From Sphingomonas sp. KR3-1 (GTDB taxonomy: Bacteria > Pseudomonadota > Alphaproteobacteria > Sphingomonadales > Sphingomonadaceae): DNA of 64,000 bases. Made by a program: the position numbers and the translations under genes. The stretch is from positions 186,001 through 250,000 of the forward strand of contig NZ_JBDZDQ010000004.1 of assembly GCF_040049295.1 (NCBI RefSeq), written 5' to 3'. The notes under the pieces were generated by a model, which worked only from the letters and a program-made list of their open reading frames with translations, was not told the origin of the DNA and searched no databases. Shown here in pieces: positions 1 through 8,931 of the stretch (position 1 is the first letter of the stretch; each line of letters opens with the position of its first letter).

Positions 1-25
1 GGAGGGGCGAGGGCTTTAGGAGCGC

Positions 26-1258
26 TCAGCCCGTGTGTGCCGCCATCCACTGCTCGACGATCGGCGCGATGCGGTTGCGCCACTTCGAGCCGTTGAAGAT
101 GCCGTAGTGGCCGACGCCTTCCGCCAGATGATATTGCTTCATCGCCTCGGGCAGCCCGGTCGCGATGGTCAGCGCCGCCTTGGTCTGGCCGATGCCCGAG
201 ATATCGTCCTTCTCGCCTTCGACCGCGAGCAGCGCCACGTCCTTGATCGCGCCGGGATCGACCTTGCGCCCGCGGTGCAGCATCTCGCCCTTGGGCAGCG
301 CATGCGCCTGGAACACGGTGTCGATCGTCTGGAGGTAGAATTCCGCGGTCATGTCGCAGACCGAGCGATATTCCTCGTAGAAGCTCATCGTCGCCTCGGC
401 GCCCTCGTCATCGCCCTGGACGAGATGCTTGAACATCTCCCAATGGCTGATCATGTGGTTGCCCAGGTTCATCGTCATGAAGCCGGCGAGCTGCAGGAAG
501 CCCGGATAGACCTTCCGCCCCGCGCCCGGATAGCTCATCGGGATCGTCGCGATGACGTTCTGCTCGAACCAGCTGAACGGCCGCTCGGTGGCGAGCGTGT
601 TGACTGCGGTCGGCGCCTCGCGCGTGTCGATCGGGCCGCCCATCATCGTCAGCGTGCGCGGGCGGTTGGGGTGTTCGTCCGCGCTCATCAGCGAGACCGC
701 GGCATAGACCGGGACCGAGGGCTGGCACACCGCGAGCACGTGCGGGCGCGGGTCGCCGTCCTTGCCCATGAACGCCATGAACTCGATCAGGTAGTCGATA
801 TAGTCGTCCAGGTCGAAGCGCCCGTCCGCCAGCGGCACCAGCTTCGCGTCGCGCCAGTCGGTGATGTAGACGTCCGCCACCGGCAGCATCCGCTCCACCG
901 TGCCGCGCAGCAGCGTGGCATAATGGCCGGACATCGGCGCGACGATCAGCAGCTTGGGACCGCCCTCCACGCCGGCGCGCGCGAAGCGCTTGAGCTGGCC
1001 GAAGGGGCGGCGCAGCACGATCTCCTCGTGCACATCGACCAGCTTGCCGTCGATCTCGGTGTGGTCGAGCCCGAACTCGGGCTTGCCGCGCGGCGCCGAT
1101 GCGTGCGCGAACACCTCGAGCGCGGAGGCCATCACCGGCCCGCCGCCGAAATAGGCGAACGGATTGGCGGGGTTGTTCAACAGCCCGGCGGAGAAATTGG
1201 CCAGCGCGCTCGCACCTGCGAGAAGCGAGCGCTGAATCTCATAAGCGTCGTACAGCAT
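26..1258 (-). CDS. phaZ: Intracellular poly(3-hydroxyalkanoate) depolymerase
   Basis: Mobilises stored PHB/PHA granules in the cytoplasm by hydrolysing the polyester to hydroxyacyl units. The 410-residue protein has no signal peptide and is an alpha/beta hydrolase of the length expected for intracellular PhaZ. The nucleophile elbow reads AVCQPSVPV, placing Cys178 where the intracellular Ralstonia-type enzymes use cysteine rather than serine. A likely catalytic His lies in GVGHYGIFNG near the C terminus. The gene is divergent from the ABC exporter at 1532 and no PHA synthase is nearby. The start is the ATG at 1256-1258. Confidence 0.93.
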   Translation of the reverse strand: MLYDAYEIQRSLLAGASALANFSAGLLNNPANPFAYFGGGPVMASALEVFAHASAPRGKPEFGLDHTEIDGKLVDVHEEIVLRRPFGQLKRFARAGVEGGPKLLIVAPMSGHYATLLRGTVERMLPVADVYITDWRDAKLVPLADGRFDLDDYIDYLIEFMAFMGKDGDPRPHVLAVCQPSVPVYAAVSLMSADEHPNRPRTLTMMGGPIDTREAPTAVNTLATERPFSWFEQNVIATIPMSYPGAGRKVYPGFLQLAGFMTMNLGNHMISHWEMFKHLVQGDDEGAEATMSFYEEYRSVCDMTAEFYLQTIDTVFQAHALPKGEMLHRGRKVDPGAIKDVALLAVEGEKDDISGIGQTKAALTIATGLPEAMKQYHLAEGVGHYGIFNGSKWRNRIAPIVEQWMAAHTG

Positions 1259-1531
1259 TGCGTCCCTTCCGCCGTCCCCCTCCCCATCCGGCGGCGGCTC
1301 ATGTTAGCGTTATAGGCGGCTCGTGCTGCGGTGCAACGGCGACCGGTATCAGAATGCGACAGGGCGATGTCCCGTTCCCGTACCGCAGCTACGAATTTTG
1401 CTTCTCACTCTGGCTAAACCTCTCTGAGCGCTCGATTAATCCACCATCCTGGAATTTGGGTGAATCACCCATGCGCGCGCACCGGCAAAGGACGGTTCCC
1501 CTCCCCGCGCAATCGCGCTAGTCCGCCGCGC
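1259..1531. other. Intergenic divergent promoter region
   Basis: This 273-bp spacer separates the divergent phaZ and ABC exporter genes and must carry both promoters. It is noticeably more AT-rich than its flanks around 1390-1455. I see no convincing palindromic operator, RNA gene or short coding region in it. Confidence 0.4.
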
Positions 1532-3313
<1,782 letters not shown>

Positions 3314-3472
3314 CTTCCCCTCCCTGCAAGGGAGGGGTTAGGGGTGGGTCAGAAAAGCCGGGGCTCGATGCCCCGGCCTTTTCTACCCGGCTACCGGCTG
3401 GCTGGGCTCCCCCGGCCTTCGCCGGGGTCGCAACCCATCCCCGGCCCCTCCCTTGCAGGGAGAGGAGCACCC
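3314..3472. repeat. 155-bp palindromic intergenic repeat, copy 1
   Basis: GC-rich repeat with inverted ends: CCCTCCCTGCAAGGGAGGGG on the left and its near complement on the right, with two inner hairpins (CCGGGGCTCGATGCCCCGG and CCGGCCTTCGCCGG). A second copy in the same orientation lies at 6612-6770. It sits between the convergent ends of the ABC exporter and the histidine kinase, so it may also act as a terminator for both. Confidence 0.85.
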
Positions 3473-5431
3473 TCAATCGAACACGCTCTTCACCACCGCG
3501 GGCAGCGTGAAGCGGAAGGTCGCGCCGCCTTCGTCGCGGTTGAACGCGCTCATCGTGCCGCCATGCGCCTCGATGATCCGCCGCGAGATCGACAGGCCCA
3601 CGCCCATCCCCGCCCCCGCCTTGGTCGAGGTGAAGCGCTCGAACAGCTGGTCGAGGATCGCCTCGGGCACGCCCGGCCCGTCATCGCATAGCTGCAGCTC
3701 CACCCATTCGGGATCGGACTGGGTCGCCGCGATCGTAATCCGGCCGCTCCCGCGCTCGCTCGATCGGATCGCTTCCACGGCGTTGCGCAGCAGGTTGACC
3801 ACCACTTGCTGGAACTGGATGCGGTCGACGAAGACGCGGACATTCTCCGGCTTCACCGCCAGCTCGATCTCGACATCGTGTCCGCCGGTGCCGGCGAGCA
3901 CCAGCTGCAGCGCGTCGTGGATCATCGGCACCAGCGGCTCGGCGCGCTTCTCCACGTCGCGGTGCTGGGCGAAATCGCGCATCCGGCGGATGATCTCGCC
4001 GGCCCGCGCCACCTGGCTTCGCGCCTGGGTCACCATCTCGGGCGCGCTGCTCTCGTCGCCGCGCTGGCTGAGCAGGAAGCCTACCGCCGAGAGATAGTTG
4101 ATCGCCGCGGTCAGCGGCTGGTTGAGCTCGTGCGCCAGGTCGGCGGCCAGCTCGCCCATCGCGTTGTGGCGCGACACATGCGCCAGCTGCGCACCGAGCT
4201 TGGCCATGTGCTGCTCGGCGGCCAGCTTCTCGGACAGGTCGCGGGCGAACAGCGTGAAGCAGGTCTCGTCGTCGATGCCCTTGAACGCCGCGCCGCGCAG
4301 CTCGAGCGGAAAGCGTGTGCCGTCGGCGCGCACCCCCTCCCCGGTAAGCATGAATTCGGCCTGGCCCTCGGCGAGCAGGCTCGCCAGCTTCGCCCCTTCG
4401 CGGTCGCCGAGATAGTCCGCCATGTCGCATCCCGGCGGCGTGCCGGGCGCCAGCCGCCACAGCTGCCCCGCGGCGGCGCTGAACTCCTTCGAGCGGCCTT
4501 CGCGATCGATGATGATCACCGCATCGGGCACCCCGGCCAGGATCGAGCGCAGCTGCTCCTCGCGCAGCCGCACCGTCTCGCTCTGCTGGCGCGCGCTGCG
4601 CAGCCCGATGGTGAGCAGCAGCGAGACGATCAGAATGTTGCACGCCACCACCACGAACTGCGCCTCGTTGAGGCTCAGCAGGTCGCCGCCCACGGTGAGC
4701 AGCGCGAGCAGCGAGGGGAAGACCGGCAGCATGACGATCGCCGGCGAGAGCCGCCGGAACAGCCGATATTCGAAGTCGAGCTCGCTTTCCTGCCGCCCGC
4801 TCAGCACATGGAGCAGGATCGCGACGGCGAGCAGGAAATTGGGCACGGCAGTGGTGATCGATCGGCCGATGAAGGTCGGCGCGATCAGCGCGGGGCTGTC
4901 GATCAGCATCATCGTCGCGGTCAGCGCGGTCAGGCCGATGCTCGTGCTGGCGAGCAGCAGCGCCCAGGTGCGCGGCAAGGCGGCCTGGCGCGTGACCAGC
5001 AGGATCGCCAGGCAGTCCAGCACCATCACGCTGATCGCGCCGGTGCCCGGGAAGCCGCGGTTGAGCACGTTGAGCGCGATCACCTGGCGGTAGAAGAACA
5101 GCCGCTCCACGCCGAGATCGAGATGCACGAGGTAGCGCAGCGCCAGCAGGCCGAGCAGGCCGAGCGTCACGCCCGTGACGATGCGGGCGGCGCGCCGCAT
5201 TTCGCGATGCGCCAGCAGCCCGCCAAGCGCCACCAGAAGGAACAGCAATGCCGCGAGCGGCATCACTGAATAATGGGGGTTCCCCGCGCCGCGCAGCAGC
5301 GGGATGCCGAAGGTCCAGCCGATCAGCACGAACAAGGGCGGCACCAGCGAGACGACGAACAGCCCCGTCGACCAGCGATGGGCCGCCGCGCTTCTTGCCG
5401 TCTCGACTCCCTCCGCCCTCGCGATAGCCAT
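3473..5431 (-). CDS. Membrane PAS sensor histidine kinase (orphan)
   Basis: A 652-residue hybrid-less sensor kinase. Residues ~25-280 hold about eight to nine hydrophobic segments. A PAS domain spans ~291-400, followed by a dimerisation/phosphoacceptor domain with His434 in the FixL/DctB-type box (AHELNQPL). An HATPase domain has an N box in NLLRNAVEAIR and a G1 box in DDGPGVP. The large integral N-terminal domain resembles MASE-type sensors, but I cannot name its family. No response regulator gene is adjacent, so its partner must be encoded elsewhere. It is bounded downstream by a long repeat and upstream by ohr on the same strand. Confidence 0.88.
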   Translation of the reverse strand: MAIARAEGVETARSAAAHRWSTGLFVVSLVPPLFVLIGWTFGIPLLRGAGNPHYSVMPLAALLFLLVALGGLLAHREMRRAARIVTGVTLGLLGLLALRYLVHLDLGVERLFFYRQVIALNVLNRGFPGTGAISVMVLDCLAILLVTRQAALPRTWALLLASTSIGLTALTATMMLIDSPALIAPTFIGRSITTAVPNFLLAVAILLHVLSGRQESELDFEYRLFRRLSPAIVMLPVFPSLLALLTVGGDLLSLNEAQFVVVACNILIVSLLLTIGLRSARQQSETVRLREEQLRSILAGVPDAVIIIDREGRSKEFSAAAGQLWRLAPGTPPGCDMADYLGDREGAKLASLLAEGQAEFMLTGEGVRADGTRFPLELRGAAFKGIDDETCFTLFARDLSEKLAAEQHMAKLGAQLAHVSRHNAMGELAADLAHELNQPLTAAINYLSAVGFLLSQRGDESSAPEMVTQARSQVARAGEIIRRMRDFAQHRDVEKRAEPLVPMIHDALQLVLAGTGGHDVEIELAVKPENVRVFVDRIQFQQVVVNLLRNAVEAIRSSERGSGRITIAATQSDPEWVELQLCDDGPGVPEAILDQLFERFTSTKAGAGMGVGLSISRRIIEAHGGTMSAFNRDEGGATFRFTLPAVVKSVFD

Positions 5432-5592
5432 CGCTTCCTTTCACCGGCCCACCGGTCGCCCCATCGGCACGTCGCTTAGGAGCGCTTTACCATATCCACT
5501 CGTTCCTTCACGCTTGCATAGATTAGCTGCCAGCCCGGAAAAATGCGGAGGTTCCGTAATTTGCGGGCCGGCAGCGCGATTGCGTGTCAGCT

Positions 5593-6018
5593 TCAGGCGA
5601 TGGTCAGGCCAACATCGATGTTGTTGCGGGTCGCGTTCGAATAGGGGCAGATCTGGTGCGCCGCCTCGACCAGCTTCTCGGCATCGGCGCGCTCGACGCC
5701 CGGCAGGCTGATTTCCAGGTCCGCGGTGATGCCGAAGCCGCCCGCTGCGCGCGGCCCGATGCCCACCGTCGCGGTCACCGTGGTTTCCGCCGGCACCTTC
5801 AGCTTCAATTGCTGCCCGGCGACCTTGAGCGCGCCGATGAAGCAGGCCGAATAGCCCGCGGCAAACAGCTGCTCGGGGTTGGTGCCCTCGCCGCCGGCGC
5901 CGCCGAGCTCCTTCGGAGTCGCGAGCTTGGCAGTGAAGCGCCCGTCCTCGCTGCGGGATTCGCCGTCGCGGCCGCCGGTGGAGGTGGCGCGGGTGCTGTA
6001 CAGGACGTTGACCGACAT
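5593..6018 (-). CDS. ohr: Organic hydroperoxide resistance protein Ohr
   Basis: Thiol peroxidase of the OsmC/Ohr superfamily that reduces organic hydroperoxides in the cytoplasm, usually with lipoylated partners. The 141-residue length is typical. Both catalytic cysteines are visible: Cys59 in GYSACFIGAL and Cys124 in HQICPYSNATRNN, the latter context being diagnostic for Ohr over OsmC. It is transcribed away from the OhrR-type regulator at 6153 across a spacer with two operator-like palindromes, the standard ohr/ohrR arrangement. Confidence 0.96.
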   Translation of the reverse strand: MSVNVLYSTRATSTGGRDGESRSEDGRFTAKLATPKELGGAGGEGTNPEQLFAAGYSACFIGALKVAGQQLKLKVPAETTVTATVGIGPRAAGGFGITADLEISLPGVERADAEKLVEAAHQICPYSNATRNNIDVGLTIA

Positions 6019-6049
6019 GGGGTTCTCCTCAATTGCATTGCGATAAACA

Positions 6050-6062
6050 TTATCGCGATATC
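6050..6062. promoter_or_regulatory. OhrR operator 1 (ohr-proximal)
   Basis: TTATCGCGATATC, a near-perfect palindrome 32 bp upstream of ohr. The same core recurs at 6104-6116 in front of ohrR. The AT-flanked palindrome in a divergent ohr/ohrR spacer matches the kind of site MarR-family OhrR proteins bind. The assignment to OhrR is inference. Confidence 0.7.
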
Positions 6063-6103
6063 TATTCTCTAGGCGATGAGTCGGGGCTTGTCCAGCGAAT
6101 TAT

Positions 6104-6116
6104 TTATCGCGATATA
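6104..6116. promoter_or_regulatory. OhrR operator 2 (ohrR-proximal)
   Basis: TTATCGCGATATA, sharing the core TTATCGCGATAT with operator 1 and lying 36 bp upstream of the ohrR start. The paired arrangement suggests that each promoter has its own site and that OhrR represses its own gene too. Confidence 0.7.
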
Positions 6117-6152
6117 TGTTCCTGTGATATTGGCCCTGGCCAGGAGACGACG

Positions 6153-6596
6153 ATGCCCGCCGCGATGCCCCTCGACGATCAGCTCTGCTTCTCGCTCTAC
6201 GCGACGAGCATGGCGATCACCCGCGCCTACAAGCCGATGCTGGACGAGCTCGGCATCACCTATCCGCAATATCTCGTGCTCCACGCGCTGTGGGAGCAGG
6301 ACGGCCGCACCGTCGGCGCGATCGCCGATCGGCTGGCGCTCGAATCGAGCACGATCACGCCCTTGGTGAAGCGGCTCGAGGCCGCCGGCTTCGTCACCCG
6401 CGAGCGCAATCCGCAGGACGAGCGCCAGGTCCAGGTTCGCCTCACTCCGCGCGGCGCCGGCATGCGCGAAGCCTGTGGCTGCCTCGCCGAGGCACTGCTC
6501 GAGCGCTCGGGCATGAAGGGCGAAGAACTGGGCGGCCTCAATCAGGAGGTGAAGAAGCTGTGGAACGCCCTGCGCGAGACGCGGGATCAGGGCTAA
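6153..6596 (+). CDS. ohrR: MarR-family organic peroxide sensor OhrR
   Basis: A 147-residue winged-helix repressor that should release ohr when oxidised by organic peroxides. The conserved N-terminal sensing cysteine is Cys12 in DQLCFSLYATS. The HTH/wing region reads IADRLALESSTITPLVKRLEAAGFVTRER. Further cysteines in the C-terminal helix (REACGCL) suggest the two-Cys type of OhrR. I chose the ATG at 6153 because a CAGGAG ribosome-binding site precedes it; the frame stays open upstream to 6033, but that part overlaps the operators. Confidence 0.93.
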   Translation: MPAAMPLDDQLCFSLYATSMAITRAYKPMLDELGITYPQYLVLHALWEQDGRTVGAIADRLALESSTITPLVKRLEAAGFVTRERNPQDERQVQVRLTPRGAGMREACGCLAEALLERSGMKGEELGGLNQEVKKLWNALRETRDQG

Positions 6597-6611
6597 GGCG
6601 GCATCGATTCG

Positions 6612-6770
6612 ATTCCCCTCCCTGCAAGGGAGGGGTTAGGGGTGGGTTAGAAGAGGCCGGGCTCGATGCCCGGCCTTTTCTGTTTTCCGCTACCGCCTGG
6701 CTGGGCTCCCCCGGCCTTCGCCGGGGTCGCAACCCACCCCCGGCCCCTCCCTTGCAGGGAGGGGAGCAAG
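6612..6770. repeat. 155-bp palindromic intergenic repeat, copy 2
   Basis: Same structure and orientation as the repeat at 3314-3472, with near-identical inverted ends (CCCTCCCTGCAAGGGAGGGG) and the inner hairpins CCGGGCTCGATGCCCGG and CCGGCCTTCGCCGG. The two copies bracket the histidine kinase-ohr-ohrR block as direct repeats. Confidence 0.85.
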
Positions 6771-6781
6771 ATCGGGCCGGC

Positions 6782-6807
6782 TATGGAGAATATGAAGCTT
6801 CTCCATA
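6782..6807. other. Isolated 9-bp stem hairpin
   Basis: TATGGAGAA and TTCTCCATA form a perfect 9-bp stem with an 8-nt loop. There is no T-run on either side, so it is not a clear intrinsic terminator. It lies between the long repeat and the ATCCTACATTG-family repeat. Confidence 0.45.
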
Positions 6808-6814
6808 CCGCCTC

Positions 6815-6900
6815 TTCCAATGTAGGATTTTCCCTGCTTCAGTGATTCGGCTCGCATCGGCCATCATGCGGGGGATCGGCCCGCCGCCGCTCTCCCAACG
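6815..6900 (-). repeat. ATCCTACATTG-family repeat, diverged copy
   Basis: Read on the minus strand, this shares GAAGCAGGGAAAATCCTACA with the 3' end of the copy at 13153-13259, plus a GAGCGGCGG block upstream. It appears truncated or diverged, because the 5' CGCAA hairpin is not evident. It lies in the spacer upstream of the oxidoreductase at 6978. Confidence 0.5.
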
Positions 6901-6977
6901 ATACAAAGAAGCGAGTCAACGGAATCAATGAATCGCTCAACCGATCGGTTGAACGTCGAGGAGCAGGAACCCGGCAA

Positions 6978-8147
6978 ATGGCAGACCGCGAATTCGATAT
7001 CATCGTGTACGGAGCCACCGGCTTCACCGGCCGCCTCGTCGCCGAATATCTCGCCGCCCATTATCCGGCGACCAAATGGGCGATGGCCGGCCGCTCGCTG
7101 ACCAAGCTCGAGGAGGTCCGTGACGAGATCGGCGCGCCCGCGTCCACCCCGCTGCTCACCGCCAATGCCGATGATCCCGCCAGCCTCAAGGCGATGGTGT
7201 CCCGCGCCACCGTGGTGATCACCACGGTCGGCCCGTACCAGCTCCATGGCGAGGCGCTGCTCGCCGCCTGTGCCGAGACCGGCACTGCCTATGTCGATCT
7301 GTGCGGCGAGCCCGCCTGGATGGGCCAGATGATCCGCAAGTACGAGGCGACCGCCCAGGCCAGCGGCGCGCGGATCGTCTTCTCCTGCGGCTTCGATTCG
7401 ATCCCCTTCGACCTGGGCGTCTGGACCGTGCAGCAGGCGGCGATCGCTCGTTTCGGCAAGCCGGCGCCGCGCGTGAAGGGCCGGGTGCGCGCGATGAAGG
7501 GCACCTTCTCCGGCGGCACCTTCGCCAGCGGCAAGGCGTCGATGGCCGCGGCGGCCAAGGATCCCTCGATCCTCAAGCTGATGGTCGATCCCTTCGCCCT
7601 CACGCCCGGGTTCGAGGGGCCGAAGCAGCCGAACGGCATGCTCCCCTATCATGACGCGGCGGTCGATGCCTGGGTGGCGCCGTTCATGATGGCGGTGATC
7701 AACACCAAGAACGTCCACCGCTCGAACTTCCTGGCCGGCCAGCCCTATGGCGCCGATTTCGAGTATGACGAGATGCTGGTCGTCCCCGGCCTCGGCGAAG
7801 TCGGCAAGGCGGCGGCGGAAGCGCTCGCCAAGTTCAACCCGATGGCGTCGGACAAGGGCCCGGCTCCCGGCGAGGGGCCGAGCAAGGAGGAGCGCGAGAC
7901 CGGCTATTACGACCTCGCCTTCATCGCCGAGATGCCCGGCGGCGGGCGGCTGACCGCGGTGGTGAAGGGCGACAGGGATCCCGGCTATGGCTCGACGAGC
8001 AAGATGATCGCCGAAAGCGCGCTCTGCCTGATCGAGGATGTGCCCGCCGAGGGCAGGGGCGGCATCTGGACCGCAGGGGGGCTGATGCCCGAGCCGCTGG
8101 TCAAGCGGCTAGAGGCCCATGCCGGGCTCAGCTTCTCAGTAGAGTAA
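6978..8147 (+). CDS. Saccharopine dehydrogenase-family oxidoreductase
   Basis: A 389-residue NAD(P)-dependent protein with an N-terminal Rossmann motif (IVYGATGFTGRLVAEYLA). It belongs to the saccharopine dehydrogenase/trans-acting enoyl reductase-like family. The segment GTAYVDLCGEPAWM followed by GARIVFSCGFDSIPFDLG is typical of the group whose members act with lipid-synthesis enzymes in actinobacteria. The actual substrate here is unknown. It is monocistronic: a repeat-filled spacer precedes it and the next genes face it. Confidence 0.85.
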   Translation: MADREFDIIVYGATGFTGRLVAEYLAAHYPATKWAMAGRSLTKLEEVRDEIGAPASTPLLTANADDPASLKAMVSRATVVITTVGPYQLHGEALLAACAETGTAYVDLCGEPAWMGQMIRKYEATAQASGARIVFSCGFDSIPFDLGVWTVQQAAIARFGKPAPRVKGRVRAMKGTFSGGTFASGKASMAAAAKDPSILKLMVDPFALTPGFEGPKQPNGMLPYHDAAVDAWVAPFMMAVINTKNVHRSNFLAGQPYGADFEYDEMLVVPGLGEVGKAAAEALAKFNPMASDKGPAPGEGPSKEERETGYYDLAFIAEMPGGGRLTAVVKGDRDPGYGSTSKMIAESALCLIEDVPAEGRGGIWTAGGLMPEPLVKRLEAHAGLSFSVE

Positions 8148-8450
8148 GGTGATCAGCCCGGCGACGAGCAGGCAGAGGGTGATGACGATCGGGACCAGGA
8201 AGGCGCGGGTGCGGTCCTGGTCCTTCCGGAAGGCGGCCAGGTCGAACCAGTAGCGGCCCGGCCCGGCCTCCCGGACGATGCCCTTGCCGAGCATGCGCTC
8301 GAACTGGGTGCACTCGATGCGGCGCTGGGGCACGAACGGCACCGCCTCCTCGGCGGTCACGGCGTGCTGGGCAAAGAAATGGGCGCGGATCCGCCGCCGC
8401 GCCCGCACGGCCAACGCCCCGATGGTCACCGGAGCGTTGGAAGCGATCAC
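8136..8450 (-). CDS. Small membrane-anchored protein of unknown function
   Basis: I do not recognise this 104-residue protein. It has an arginine-rich N-terminal half, a middle region ending in GPGRYWFDLAAF and one C-terminal transmembrane helix (residues ~80-101). I chose a GTG start at 8448-8450 because it overlaps the stop of the upstream gene as GTGA, implying translational coupling. A longer version starting at the ATG ending at 8489 would overlap that gene by 43 bp. Its 3' end overlaps the convergent oxidoreductase by 12 bp. Confidence 0.65.
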   Translation of the reverse strand: MIASNAPVTIGALAVRARRRIRAHFFAQHAVTAEEAVPFVPQRRIECTQFERMLGKGIVREAGPGRYWFDLAAFRKDQDRTRAFLVPIVITLCLLVAGLITLLY

Positions 8451-8863
8451 TTCGGCGCGGCCGGCGCGGCGGGCGGTGCCGGCGGGCACTTGGCGGTCAC
8501 CGGCCCCTTGACCAGCTTGCCGCCGTCGAGCGAGTCGACCCGCATGGTCACGCCGGTGGTGAAGAATTGCGGCGCGGTGGTGCAGAAGCCGCCGACCAGG
8601 GCGTTGGAGATGTCAACCGGGGTCAGGCCGGTGCGCCAGCCGGCGGGGCCGTCGACGAGGAGCACCAGCGTGTTCGCTTCTGAGGTGATGTCCTTGAGGA
8701 TGATGCCCCCCTCGAAGGTCTGGCCGACGGCGCCCTGCATGTTCTTGGCGAACTCGGCGGCGGTCGGCTTGGCCTGGGCGGCGGGTGCCGGCGCGGTCTG
8801 CGCGGCGACGGGCAGCGCCGGCGCAGCGGTAAGCGCCAGGGCGAGGATGAACGGCTTCAACAT
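8447..8863 (-). CDS. Secreted protein of unknown function
   Basis: A 138-residue exported protein. The signal peptide MLKPFILALALTAAPALPVAAQ is followed by a proline/alanine-rich linker, a ~90-residue compact domain (TFEGGIILKDITSEANTLVL and GFCTTAPQFFTTGV) and a Pro/Ala-rich tail. I chose the ATG at 8863 because it starts the signal peptide. The single cysteines do not form a lipobox. It forms a two-gene unit with the small membrane protein downstream. Confidence 0.7.
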   Translation of the reverse strand: MLKPFILALALTAAPALPVAAQTAPAPAAQAKPTAAEFAKNMQGAVGQTFEGGIILKDITSEANTLVLLVDGPAGWRTGLTPVDISNALVGGFCTTAPQFFTTGVTMRVDSLDGGKLVKGPVTAKCPPAPPAAPAAPK

Positions 8864-8931
8864 CTGGTCGATTCCCCCGGAATGTGGTCGCCGAAGCATA
8901 GAGCCGCACCGGTTCGGGTCAATCGACCCGA

